This document shows, in pieces, positions 27,529 through 35,106 of a stretch of 64,000 nucleotides of DNA. A program made the translations under genes and the position numbers. The notes beneath the pieces were generated by a model. That model was given only the letters and a program-made list of their open reading frames with translations. It was not told the DNA's origin and did no database searches. The DNA is from Mobilitalea torta (GTDB taxonomy: Bacteria > Bacillota > Clostridia > Lachnospirales > Lachnospiraceae): NCBI RefSeq assembly GCF_050433395.1, contig NZ_JBNPXH010000008.1, positions 124,001 to 188,000 on the forward strand, given 5' to 3'. The stretch's first letter is position 1. Every line of letters starts with the position of its first letter.

Positions 27529-28631
27529 GATGACCCTCCGGTTCGATTCATTCGAATAAGTAAAAACAGGAGATAGGGAGCGCCCAGAATACCGGTGATG
27601 ATTCCTACCGGGAAACGGATATCAAAGGCAAACTGCCCGATGAGATCCGCACCGAGTACCAGTATGGCGCCTACCAGTCCCGATGGCAGTTCATTGGAAG
27701 CTCCGGTTCCCACCAGCCGGGTGGCGATGGGTCCTGCCAGAAAGGCTGTAAAGGCAATGGGACCGGTGACCGATGTAGCAGAGGCGATCAAAAAAACGGA
27801 GCTTAGAACCAGAAGGATTCTGGAGCGGTCGGCCCGCAAGCCCAGGGTAATAGCGGACTGTTCCCCCAATTCCAGGATTTTCAAATGCCTTCCCAGCAGG
27901 AGGATAACCAGACCGAAGAAAATCACAACAAGAAAAAGGCCCGGAACATCCCCCATCTGCATTCCGTTTAAGCTGCCGCTGAGCCACCGGAGTGCGCCGG
28001 GAACATCGTATTGGGATGCCCTAAGCAGCAAGAAGGATACGACTGCATTGAGCATAGCCTGGATGCCGATGCCGATCAATATCAACCGCCCCCCGGAGAA
28101 GCTTCCGCCCCGGGAGAGAAGGTAAATAAGTGCGGCTGCACAAAGGCCTGCGATTATAGAGGCGACCGATACAAAAGTCCCGCTTACCCGAAGGATAAGG
28201 ATGCAGAAAACCGCCGCTGCGCTGGAGCCGGAGCTTATTCCGATGATATCCGGGCTGGCCAGAGGATTGCGGAGCATGGTCTGAAAGGTGCTGCCCGCCA
28301 TACCAAAGGCGATCCCGGCAAGGAGGCCGGAGAGCATCCGGGGAAGCCGCAGAACGCCCACCGCGAAGGAGGCACCCTGGATCTGTTCACCCAGAAGCAC
28401 CCGGATAACGACCTCCGGAGAATACAGGGTGTTGCCGAGAAGCAGCATGCCGGCGCACAGCAGAAAAGTAAGGGCTGCCAGGGAGACCGTCACAAGAGAC
28501 CATCGAAGCCTCCTGGATCGGCAGCCTGACTGAACATAAGACAGACGGCCGGCTCTTTGGGGCGGTTGGGCGGAGCTGCCGGCAGGGCCTGATGTTCGTT
28601 GTTTAAGAGTATCAAAAGGATTTATAGTCAT
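27525..28631 (-). CDS. FecCD-family iron-siderophore permease
   Basis: A 368-residue permease with about ten membrane helices. FecCD markers include RLPRMLSGLLAGIAFGMAGSTFQ, NPLASPDIIGISSGSSAAAV and PVGIITGILGAPYLLFLL. An unusually long N-terminal cytoplasmic tail (about 45 residues, Pro/Gln/Arg rich) precedes the first helix. It overlaps its neighbours by 4 nt on each side. It forms the channel with the permease encoded just upstream. Confidence 0.92.
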   Translation of the reverse strand: MTINPFDTLKQRTSGPAGSSAQPPQRAGRLSYVQSGCRSRRLRWSLVTVSLAALTFLLCAGMLLLGNTLYSPEVVIRVLLGEQIQGASFAVGVLRLPRMLSGLLAGIAFGMAGSTFQTMLRNPLASPDIIGISSGSSAAAVFCILILRVSGTFVSVASIIAGLCAAALIYLLSRGGSFSGGRLILIGIGIQAMLNAVVSFLLLRASQYDVPGALRWLSGSLNGMQMGDVPGLFLVVIFFGLVILLLGRHLKILELGEQSAITLGLRADRSRILLVLSSVFLIASATSVTGPIAFTAFLAGPIATRLVGTGASNELPSGLVGAILVLGADLIGQFAFDIRFPVGIITGILGAPYLLFLLIRMNRTGGSS

Positions 28632-29626
28632 AATGATCGCACCTTCGTTCTCATGGCAATAATAATCAGGATGGGAGCGCCCAGAAAAGCGGTAACAATT
28701 CCGGATTCCAGTTCACTGGGTCTTCCGATCAGTCTTCCTGCAACATCTGCCAGGGTCAATACAATTGCTCCGCCGACTGCCGACATGGGGATAATCAGAC
28801 GGAGATTTGGGCCGCAGAGGAGGCGGACCGTATGGGGAACCATAAGGCCTACAAAGCCGATGGGCCCGGCCAGTGCCGTCGTCGCTCCGCAAAGAAGCAC
28901 ACCCGCCAGTGCGCCGGCGATTCGCACCACCCCCGTACGCACGCCCAAGCCGGTGGCTACATCATCTCCCAGGGCGAGGGCATTCAGGGCCGGAGAGGCG
29001 AGAATTCCGATGATCAATCCAAGAATCAGAAAGGGGAGCACCGAAACAATTCCCTTCCAGGTTGCGCCGCTGATGCTGCCCACCTGCCAGAAACGGAACG
29101 CGTTCATGACATCGGTGCGGGGCAGAATAATAGCGCTGACCAGGGAAGAGAGGGCGGCGCTGGTGGCAGCGCCGGCCAAAGCAAGCTTAATGGGTGTCGC
29201 TCCGCCCTGTCCCATGGAGCCAACTCCATAGACAAATACGGCTGTGACGGCAGCGCCGGCCAAGGCAAACCATATGTATTGGCCGGCGGTATTAATCTGG
29301 AAGAATGCAATGCCGCTCACTACGAACAGAGAAGCACCGGTATTTACGCCCAGAATGCTGGGATCTGCTATGGGATTGCGGGTGATGGACTGCATAAGAA
29401 CCCCGGATACCCCAAGGGAGGCCCCCGCGATCAGACCAAAAACCGTCCTTGGAATACGCTCCCGAACCACAAGGTGGCTTATGGAAGCCGGATCAAAATG
29501 CAGTAACGCATCCGTTACTTCGGAAAAACGGACATAACGGGCACCGAAGGCCAGAGAGGCAATCACGCATAGGATAAGACAGACCAGGCTGCCGAAGGAC
29601 AGCACGGTTATTTTTACCTGTTTCAT
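28628..29626 (-). CDS. FecCD-family iron-siderophore permease
   Basis: A 332-residue permease of the BtuC/FecD type with about nine to ten helices. Motifs: RIPRTVFGLIAGASLGVSGVL, NPIADPSILGVNTGASLFVV and LESGIVTAFLGAPILIIIAM. It is coupled by 4-nt overlaps to the binding-protein gene upstream and the second permease downstream. The two permeases are unequal in sequence and presumably form a heterodimer. Confidence 0.92.
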   Translation of the reverse strand: MKQVKITVLSFGSLVCLILCVIASLAFGARYVRFSEVTDALLHFDPASISHLVVRERIPRTVFGLIAGASLGVSGVLMQSITRNPIADPSILGVNTGASLFVVSGIAFFQINTAGQYIWFALAGAAVTAVFVYGVGSMGQGGATPIKLALAGAATSAALSSLVSAIILPRTDVMNAFRFWQVGSISGATWKGIVSVLPFLILGLIIGILASPALNALALGDDVATGLGVRTGVVRIAGALAGVLLCGATTALAGPIGFVGLMVPHTVRLLCGPNLRLIIPMSAVGGAIVLTLADVAGRLIGRPSELESGIVTAFLGAPILIIIAMRTKVRSL

Positions 29627-30723
29627 TGTACCTTATCAGCTGCCTCTCCGAATAAACTCAGATATTCATCGATGGTTGCGGGGATGGAAAGAGCACTGGG
29701 GGTTCCGGAGGCGGCAAGCGGTGTGCCGTCTTCAATCATGACTACGGAGCCCCTTTGAATTGCAGGGATGGTTCCTACAAGAGGGTCTGCCTGAAGGGCT
29801 TCCAATAAAGCCGGATCGCCGTAAGCAACAGCAATATCGATATCTGCCAGCTGATCGGCATTTTCAGCGCTCAGTTCAATGGAAAAGCTTTCGGAAGCCT
29901 GGGCCATGGCGGCTACGCTTTCCGGTATTTCCATTCCCAGATCCGTCAGATATGCCGCGCGTGGATCCGTGGGAAGGTATATGTAGAATTTGCCTAAATC
30001 AGAGGGGACAAAATAAAAGAAGGCGGCGCTTTTTCCTTTGATCTGGGGATACTGCGCTGTTTTCTCTGCAATCAGCACCTCTAATTGACGGACCAGATCT
30101 TCTCCTTCTGCCTGTCTTCCCATTCCTGCCGCATCAAAGATAATCTGATCACGCCATAAGGTCTGCCAGGCAAGAGCAGGATAGGCCACGACCGGAGCGA
30201 TCTGGCTTAAAAGCGCATATTCCTCCTGGGTGATGCCGGAGTAAGCAGCCAGAATGACATCCGGCTGAACATCATTGATTGCTTCGTAGTTCAGACCGTC
30301 GGTGTCGTTAAAGAGGACCGGATTCTCAACACCCAGCTCTTTGAATTTTGCCGCTGTCCAGGGCAGAAGGCCGCTGCCGTCGGTAACGCCGTAGTTTGCT
30401 TCGGACACACCCACGGGAACCACACCCAGGGCCAGGGGAACATCCTGGTTACCCCAGGAGATCGTAGCAATGCGCTCCGGCTTACTGGTCAGCACGGTTT
30501 CTCCGAAGGCATGTTTTATGGTAACCGGGTAGCCGGAAGAAGTATCGGAAGAATTGTCTTCCGGAACGGTTGTTGTCTCTGCGGGTGCTGTATCTGTGGG
30601 TGCGGCTGCATCGGTAGGATTGTCGGAAGTGCCTTTTGTGGAATTGGAGCAGCCTGCGATTGACAGAACAAGGGCAAGTGCCAGTATCCCTTTTGCGTAG
30701 AAGTGGAAGTTTTTAAGTCTCAT
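29623..30723 (-). CDS. Iron-siderophore binding lipoprotein
   Basis: A 366-residue lipoprotein. The signal peptide ends in the lipobox IAGC (Cys near 25), followed by a Thr/Ala/Asp linker of about 45 residues. The mature part is a PeriplaBP_2 fold: GETVLTSKPERIATISWGNQDVPLALG, then LNYEAINDVQPDVILAAYSGI. It is the first gene of the four-gene importer operon and lies behind a promoter with an IdeR/DtxR-like box. It binds a ferric chelate; the ligand cannot be told from sequence. Confidence 0.9.
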   Translation of the reverse strand: MRLKNFHFYAKGILALALVLSIAGCSNSTKGTSDNPTDAAAPTDTAPAETTTVPEDNSSDTSSGYPVTIKHAFGETVLTSKPERIATISWGNQDVPLALGVVPVGVSEANYGVTDGSGLLPWTAAKFKELGVENPVLFNDTDGLNYEAINDVQPDVILAAYSGITQEEYALLSQIAPVVAYPALAWQTLWRDQIIFDAAGMGRQAEGEDLVRQLEVLIAEKTAQYPQIKGKSAAFFYFVPSDLGKFYIYLPTDPRAAYLTDLGMEIPESVAAMAQASESFSIELSAENADQLADIDIAVAYGDPALLEALQADPLVGTIPAIQRGSVVMIEDGTPLAASGTPSALSIPATIDEYLSLFGEAADKVQ

Positions 30724-30767
30724 GATGATATCCTTTCTTTTCAGATAGTGAATAATATATTGTCCCT

Positions 30768-30786
30768 GTTAGCTAATGCTAACTTA
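30768..30786 (-). promoter_or_regulatory. DtxR/IdeR-like iron box
   Basis: A perfect dyad GTTAGC-TAAT-GCTAAC occupies 30768-30783. The 19-mer TTAGCTAATGCTAACTTAA matches the DtxR/IdeR consensus TTAGGTTAGGCTAACCTAA at 15 of 19 positions. It lies just downstream of the -10 element, where a repressor would block initiation. Iron-dependent repression is inferred from this and from the genes it precedes. Confidence 0.6.
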
Positions 30787-30790
30787 AGAT

Positions 30791-30819
30791 ATCCTATCGA
30801 AATTCTAGGTTTTTGTCAA
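30791..30819 (-). promoter_or_regulatory. Promoter of the iron-siderophore operon
   Basis: On the minus strand a perfect TTGACA (30814-30819), a 17-bp spacer and TAGGAT (30791-30796, 4/6). The start site would fall within or next to the iron box. Confidence 0.7.
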
Positions 30820-30868
30820 GACCTAAATTGAGAAAATCTAATTCTATTTTCTTCCAGAGGAGAAGGGA

Positions 30869-31453
30869 TTATTCTCCCCAGCGTAAAAATCCCGGCACCG
30901 AAATGTGAAACCGGTCTAACAGCTTGCCGATGATCTGCAGATTCATATCCTCCAGATTGTAGGGATTGCTGTAATAGGGCGGAACCGGGGGCATGATGAA
31001 GGCGCCTGCTTCTGCAAGGGTCAGCATATTCCTAAGATGAATGGTGCTTAAGGGGCTTTCTCTCGGAACCAGAACCAGAGTCCGCCGTTCCTTCAGGGTG
31101 ACATCGGCAGCCCGAAGAAGCAGGTTATCGCTGTAGCCGCAGGCGATTCCCGCCATAGTCTTCATGCTGCAGGGAAGAAGGAGCATTCCCTCGGTCTGGT
31201 AGGTGCCGCTGGCAATCTTTGCGCCGTAGTCCTGCAGATCATAGCTTACATTTGCCATGGCTCTCACTTGGTCGGGAGTATAGTCTGTTTCCTGGGTGAT
31301 GGTCATCTCAGCGCCCTTTGATATGACCAGATGAGTCTCCCAATCGGGGCAGGATGCCATTAATTCAAGAAGCTGAATGGTCAGGGCGGCGCCGCTGGCA
31401 CCGCTCATGCCGATGACCAGCCGTTTTTTATTATTCGAGAGGTTTTGTTCCAT
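30869..31453 (-). CDS. UbiX-family flavin prenyltransferase
   Basis: A 194-residue protein with the UbiX pattern: LVIGMSGASGAALT near residue 12, VISKGAEMTI, LLLPCSMKTMAGIACGYSDNLLLRAADVTLKERR, and LVPRESPLSTIHLRNML. UbiX joins dimethylallyl (phosphate) to FMN to give prenyl-FMN, the cofactor UbiD decarboxylases need. A UbiD gene lies in the same minus-strand block, which supports the pairing. AAAGGAG lies 9 nt before the ATG. It is probably the last gene of the block. Confidence 0.92.
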   Translation of the reverse strand: MEQNLSNNKKRLVIGMSGASGAALTIQLLELMASCPDWETHLVISKGAEMTITQETDYTPDQVRAMANVSYDLQDYGAKIASGTYQTEGMLLLPCSMKTMAGIACGYSDNLLLRAADVTLKERRTLVLVPRESPLSTIHLRNMLTLAEAGAFIMPPVPPYYSNPYNLEDMNLQIIGKLLDRFHISVPGFLRWGE

Positions 31454-31509
31454 GAGACGAATCTCCTTTCTTAATGCCGCAGAAAACAGCGGGTGGCGGG
31501 GGGCTTTGC

Positions 31510-31551
31510 GGTGCCTGACACCAAGTAATGTTAACGGTGCCTGACACCGTT
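31510..31551. repeat. Paired GGTGCCTGACACC palindromes
   Basis: Two copies of GGTGCCTGACACC (31510-31522 and 31536-31548) lie in direct order 26 nt apart. The second is extended to a dyad AACGGTG-CCTGA-CACCGTT that reaches the stop codon of the permease gene. The same core occurs, inverted, at 45243, 45337 and 47154. Confidence 0.75.
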
Positions 31552-32314
31552 ACAAAATGGCTTCCGGGGTATGGTTCCATTTGCCGATGTGACCGGCGAG
31601 GGCGTCGATGGCGGCAAACAGGAAAAAGCCCACCACAGCGATGGTTATGATCCCGATATACATTTCCACATAGTTGATTCTTGACCAGGCATCCAGAATA
31701 TAATAGCCCATTCCGTAAGAGGTGCCGTAGCCTTCTACGAAGAAGAGGATGGACATGGCGGCGCCCAGGGAGACCCGGAGGCTGGTGAAGAGCTGGGGCA
31801 GGATGGCGGGCAGGGTCACGTGGCGGAGGATGGCCGCTCTTCCGGCCCCTAGGCTTTTAAGCACCTGGTAGGTGGAAGGGTCGATGGCCCGGATGCTGTC
31901 GCGGACCGATACGATGACCTGGAATACGATGACCAGCACCATGATTACGATTTTCGAACCGTCCCTCATGCCAAGGAGCAGCATCGCGATGGGGAGCAGG
32001 GCTGTCTTGGGAATGGGGTAGCTGAAATAAATCAGAGGATACAAAAGGCGGTTCATCCGCTGGGAGTAAGCAAGGAGGATGCCCATGGGAATGCCGATCA
32101 GCAGGGAGAGAACCAGACCGGCTCCGACTCTGCGCAGGCTGTATATAATATGGATCAGCATATGATCCTTCAGGACGAGGGAAAAGCTTTGGTATACCTT
32201 CAGCGGACTGGCAATGACAGGGGTATCCGTCAGAAGGTAGGCAATCAGCCAGATCAGATTGATTGACAGAAAGCCGCGGATAAACATAAGGCAATGCTTC
32301 CATAATCGCTTCAA
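31550..32314 (-). CDS. ABC transporter permease, SsuC/ThiX type
   Basis: A 254-residue permease with about six helices and a BPD_transp_1 EAA loop (SLGAGRAAILRHVTLPAILPQ, near residue 160). The family imports sulfonates, nitrate, taurine or thiamine precursors, that is small, often aromatic, molecules. It overlaps the ATPase gene by 4 nt and precedes UbiX. The binding protein two genes upstream belongs to the same class, so the three form a complete importer set within a block of quinone-type enzymes. Confidence 0.88.
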   Translation of the reverse strand: MKRLWKHCLMFIRGFLSINLIWLIAYLLTDTPVIASPLKVYQSFSLVLKDHMLIHIIYSLRRVGAGLVLSLLIGIPMGILLAYSQRMNRLLYPLIYFSYPIPKTALLPIAMLLLGMRDGSKIVIMVLVIVFQVIVSVRDSIRAIDPSTYQVLKSLGAGRAAILRHVTLPAILPQLFTSLRVSLGAAMSILFFVEGYGTSYGMGYYILDAWSRINYVEMYIGIITIAVVGFFLFAAIDALAGHIGKWNHTPEAIL

Positions 32315-33111
32315 TTGTGTCCTTCACTTCCTTCCGGTTCCTTTTCATTTGCGGTCAGGCGGCTGCGCAGCTGTTGTCTGGCTGCAAAATAATCCCCATC
32401 CTGGGGATTGGATATCCCGAAGTATGGATTAGGGCTTTGATAGCGGATGCCTCCGCCCTGAGCTTCCATAACCAGCAGATCCGTTCCCAGATAAAGAGCC
32501 TCTTCGATGCTGTGGGTTACCAGGAGGGTAGTGGGGCGCTGCTGCTTCCACAGGGACAGGAACAAGGCTCTGGCTTCCTCCCGGATGATTTCATCCAGGG
32601 CGGAGAAGGGCTCATCCATCAGAAGGAGGTCCGGCTGCTGAAGGAAGGCTCTGGCGATAGCGGCACGCTGCAATTCTCCCCCGCTGAGCTCTCTTGGATA
32701 TTTCTCCAGAAGGGAGGAGATGTTCAGAGCCTCACATAGCTGATGCAAATCTGTGGAATGCTTCTCACTCCGGTACTCCCTGCGAAGCTTCAGAGGCAGC
32801 AGACAGTTCTCCCGCACGGTTTTCCAGGGAAGCAGACCGCAATTCTGAGGGATCAGACCAATCCGGTGTCTCTTCGGGCTTAGAGGCAGCCGCCCATCCT
32901 CCGTTATAAATTCTGCCGTTCCCCCTGCAATGGGGAGGGAGCCGGAGAGGGCATGAATCAAGGTGGATTTGCCGCAGCCGGACGGGCCCAGAACCGCCAG
33001 CGCCCTGCCTGCCTCCAACTGGAAGGAAAGGCGGTCAATGACAGGGTAAACCGCTTGTCTGGTTTTATAACGAAGAGATAAATCATTTATGATAAGCATA
33101 TGAATAACCAT
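32311..33111 (-). CDS. ABC transporter ATPase, SsuB/TauB type
   Basis: A 266-residue ATPase (262 if translation starts at the second ATG, 33099). Walker A is GPSGCGKST near residue 40, the signature LSGGELQRAAIARAFLQQ near 140, Walker B LLLMDEPFSALD near 162, and the switch His lies in LLVTHSIEEALYLG. The wording is typical of the NitT/TauT importer group. It lies 129 nt after the binding-protein gene and overlaps the permease by 4 nt. Confidence 0.88.
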   Translation of the reverse strand: MVIHMLIINDLSLRYKTRQAVYPVIDRLSFQLEAGRALAVLGPSGCGKSTLIHALSGSLPIAGGTAEFITEDGRLPLSPKRHRIGLIPQNCGLLPWKTVRENCLLPLKLRREYRSEKHSTDLHQLCEALNISSLLEKYPRELSGGELQRAAIARAFLQQPDLLLMDEPFSALDEIIREEARALFLSLWKQQRPTTLLVTHSIEEALYLGTDLLVMEAQGGGIRYQSPNPYFGISNPQDGDYFAARQQLRSRLTANEKEPEGSEGHN

Positions 33112-33240
33112 GCCTTTCTTACAGCTTGCAAATCAATGGATTTGTGAAACACAAGGTTTGCGATGGGGTGAAGCAGTTTTTATAAAAGAGCCTCCCCGCC
33201 GTTTTCATGTAACAGTATTAATAATAATTTGTATAACGGT

Positions 33241-34203
33241 TTATTTGGAATATGCATCATAGGTCATCTGCTCATAGGTTAGGTCCGGACTGCACAGCTC
33301 CTTATTGCTTGCCCATGCGACAGCCTTCTCCACATCCTCTCTGGGAGGAAGCTTGCTTTCCCGGAAGGGTTCTATGGTGATCTGCCCCTTCATCTCCGCG
33401 GGATAGCCTACGGCTTGAATCACAACATCCTCATAGCTGGAAATATCGGTCTGGTTGAGGTAAGCAACCGCCTCATTGTACGCCTGATACAGCTTCTTCA
33501 CCGCCTCGGAGTTCTGCTCCAGGAAGGCGCCGGTAAAGGCAGAAACGGCAGGATACAGGCCGATGTCATTGGCGCTGCCCAGATACACGGCGCCGTCATT
33601 CAGCACGATGGAGGCAAAGGGCTCCGGCATAAGGCCGAGATCGATTTTATCATTGCGGAGCAATTCCACCCGGTCGGGGATGCGGGGAATAAATTCCTTC
33701 ACCACGGCATCCGAGGCAAGGGAGTTTTCTGCCAGAATTTGATCCAGCGTATAGTCAATCAGCGTATTTTCGGAAATGGCGATGCTTTTCCCGGATATCT
33801 GTGCGATGGAGGTAATGCCGGTATTCTTTCCGGCCGCCAGCACATAGTCGCCGTCGGTGATCCCGGTGATTTTCACATCAAAGCCGGCATTCTGGTAAAT
33901 GCATACTCCGATATAATCCGTCAATACCCCGTCCAGCTCTCCTGCCATCAGGGCGGCATCCCGATCCTTAGCGGAGGTGAAGACCTCCAGCTGCAAATCC
34001 AGATTATACTTCTGGGCCAGCTTCTGCTCGTTCATCATAACATAGGGAATGACATCGTAGGAGGACATCATACCGATGCGGATTACAGTGCTTTCCCCGG
34101 AAGAATTCTCTGGGGTAGTTTTAGAAGAGTTGTCGGATTTACATCCGGTAAAAAACAGCAATGTCATGCAAAAAATAAGCAGTAAGGATAAAGTTTTTTT
34201 CAT
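33241..34203 (-). CDS. NMT1/SsuA-type substrate-binding lipoprotein
   Basis: A 320-residue lipoprotein with lipobox FTGC (Cys near 21) and a short Ser/Thr/Asn linker. The mature part is a class-II binding fold: RIGMMSSYDVIPYVMMNEQ, MAGELDGVLTDYIG, SGKSIAISENTLIDYTLD and DLGLMPEPFAS. This fold is used for sulfonates, thiamine precursors and other small aromatics, and it is structurally related to MqnA and MqnD of menaquinone synthesis. It starts 30 nt after UbiA, in the same direction. The ligand is unknown; an aromatic acid feeding UbiA/UbiD is an inference. Confidence 0.85.
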   Translation of the reverse strand: MKKTLSLLLIFCMTLLFFTGCKSDNSSKTTPENSSGESTVIRIGMMSSYDVIPYVMMNEQKLAQKYNLDLQLEVFTSAKDRDAALMAGELDGVLTDYIGVCIYQNAGFDVKITGITDGDYVLAAGKNTGITSIAQISGKSIAISENTLIDYTLDQILAENSLASDAVVKEFIPRIPDRVELLRNDKIDLGLMPEPFASIVLNDGAVYLGSANDIGLYPAVSAFTGAFLEQNSEAVKKLYQAYNEAVAYLNQTDISSYEDVVIQAVGYPAEMKGQITIEPFRESKLPPREDVEKAVAWASNKELCSPDLTYEQMTYDAYSK

Positions 34204-34233
34204 AATAATATCTTCCTTTTGATGGTTTGATTT

Positions 34234-35106
34234 TTATAAAAACAGGGCGTCCAGCACACCGCTGATTAACAGGACGATGCTGACCAGCTGGTTGACGCTG
34301 TAGGAGGCGATGTTGACATTGGTCAGATTGGCGGGGGATACCAGCCGGTATTCCACAAGGAATAAAATAATGATGACTGCCAGTCCGAGGAAATAGATAA
34401 TACCCAGCTGCGGAGCCAGAAGTCCGATTATCACAAGACAGATTACCGTGATCACGTGAAAGAGCAGGGAAATCCGCAGGGCGTTCTTTATTCCGAATTT
34501 TACAGGAATGGAATGAAGTCCGTTGGCTTTGTCAAATTCATAATCCTGGGAGCCGTAGATAATATCAAAACCGGCAACCCACAGGGTATTGGCTGCTCCC
34601 ATAAACAGAGGAATTAGGCTCAGCCTGCCGGTGACGGCAAGCCAGGCGCCCACCGGGGCACAGGCACAGGTGACGCCCAGAACCAGATGGCAGAGGTAGG
34701 TAAACCGCTTGCAGTAAGAGTAAATAATCAGTAAAAACAGTGCGGCAGGAGACAGCAGAAAGCAGACCAGATTTAGCTTCCAGGCTCCGACCAGCATGAC
34801 TAGGAAGCAAAGGGAGGTGAAGAGAACCACCTCTTTTTTCTTGATCTCTCCTTGGGGAAGCTGCCGGCCGGCGGTTCTGGGATTCCTGGCATCGATTTCC
34901 GCGTCGATGACCCGGTTGATGGCATTTGCCCCGGTCCGGGCGCCGAGAAAGCATACCAGAATCCAGAACAGGGTCTGCAGCTTAGGGAGGCCGCCTGCGG
35001 CAAGAAGCATGGCTACCAGGGCGAAGCTGAGGGAGAATATGGTATGGGAGAACATCACCAGCTTACCGTAAGCCTTAATTTTTTGCAGGATTTTCTTCAA
35101 AACCAT
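34234..35106 (-). CDS. UbiA-family aromatic prenyltransferase, MqnP-like
   Basis: A 290-residue membrane protein with about eight helices. The two Asp-rich motifs that bind the Mg-diphosphate are NRVIDAEIDARNPRT near residue 65 and DIIYGSQDYEFDKANG near 185. The FSHTIFSLSFALVAM start and NPRTAGRQLPQG are typical of the subgroup of UbiA proteins that includes MqnP, which prenylates 1,4-dihydroxy-6-naphthoate in the futalosine route. It overlaps the UbiD gene by 32 nt with GAAAGGTGG 7 nt before its ATG. The acceptor and prenyl length are inferred only from the family. Confidence 0.88.
   Translation of the reverse strand: MVLKKILQKIKAYGKLVMFSHTIFSLSFALVAMLLAAGGLPKLQTLFWILVCFLGARTGANAINRVIDAEIDARNPRTAGRQLPQGEIKKKEVVLFTSLCFLVMLVGAWKLNLVCFLLSPAALFLLIIYSYCKRFTYLCHLVLGVTCACAPVGAWLAVTGRLSLIPLFMGAANTLWVAGFDIIYGSQDYEFDKANGLHSIPVKFGIKNALRISLLFHVITVICLVIIGLLAPQLGIIYFLGLAVIIILFLVEYRLVSPANLTNVNIASYSVNQLVSIVLLISGVLDALFL

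Noticed and set aside
28599..29231. Long plus-strand frames opposite the FecCD permease genes
   Set aside because: They are antisense to well-supported genes, have low-complexity Ala/Pro/Arg composition and no ribosome sites; the GC-rich codon use of the real genes explains them.
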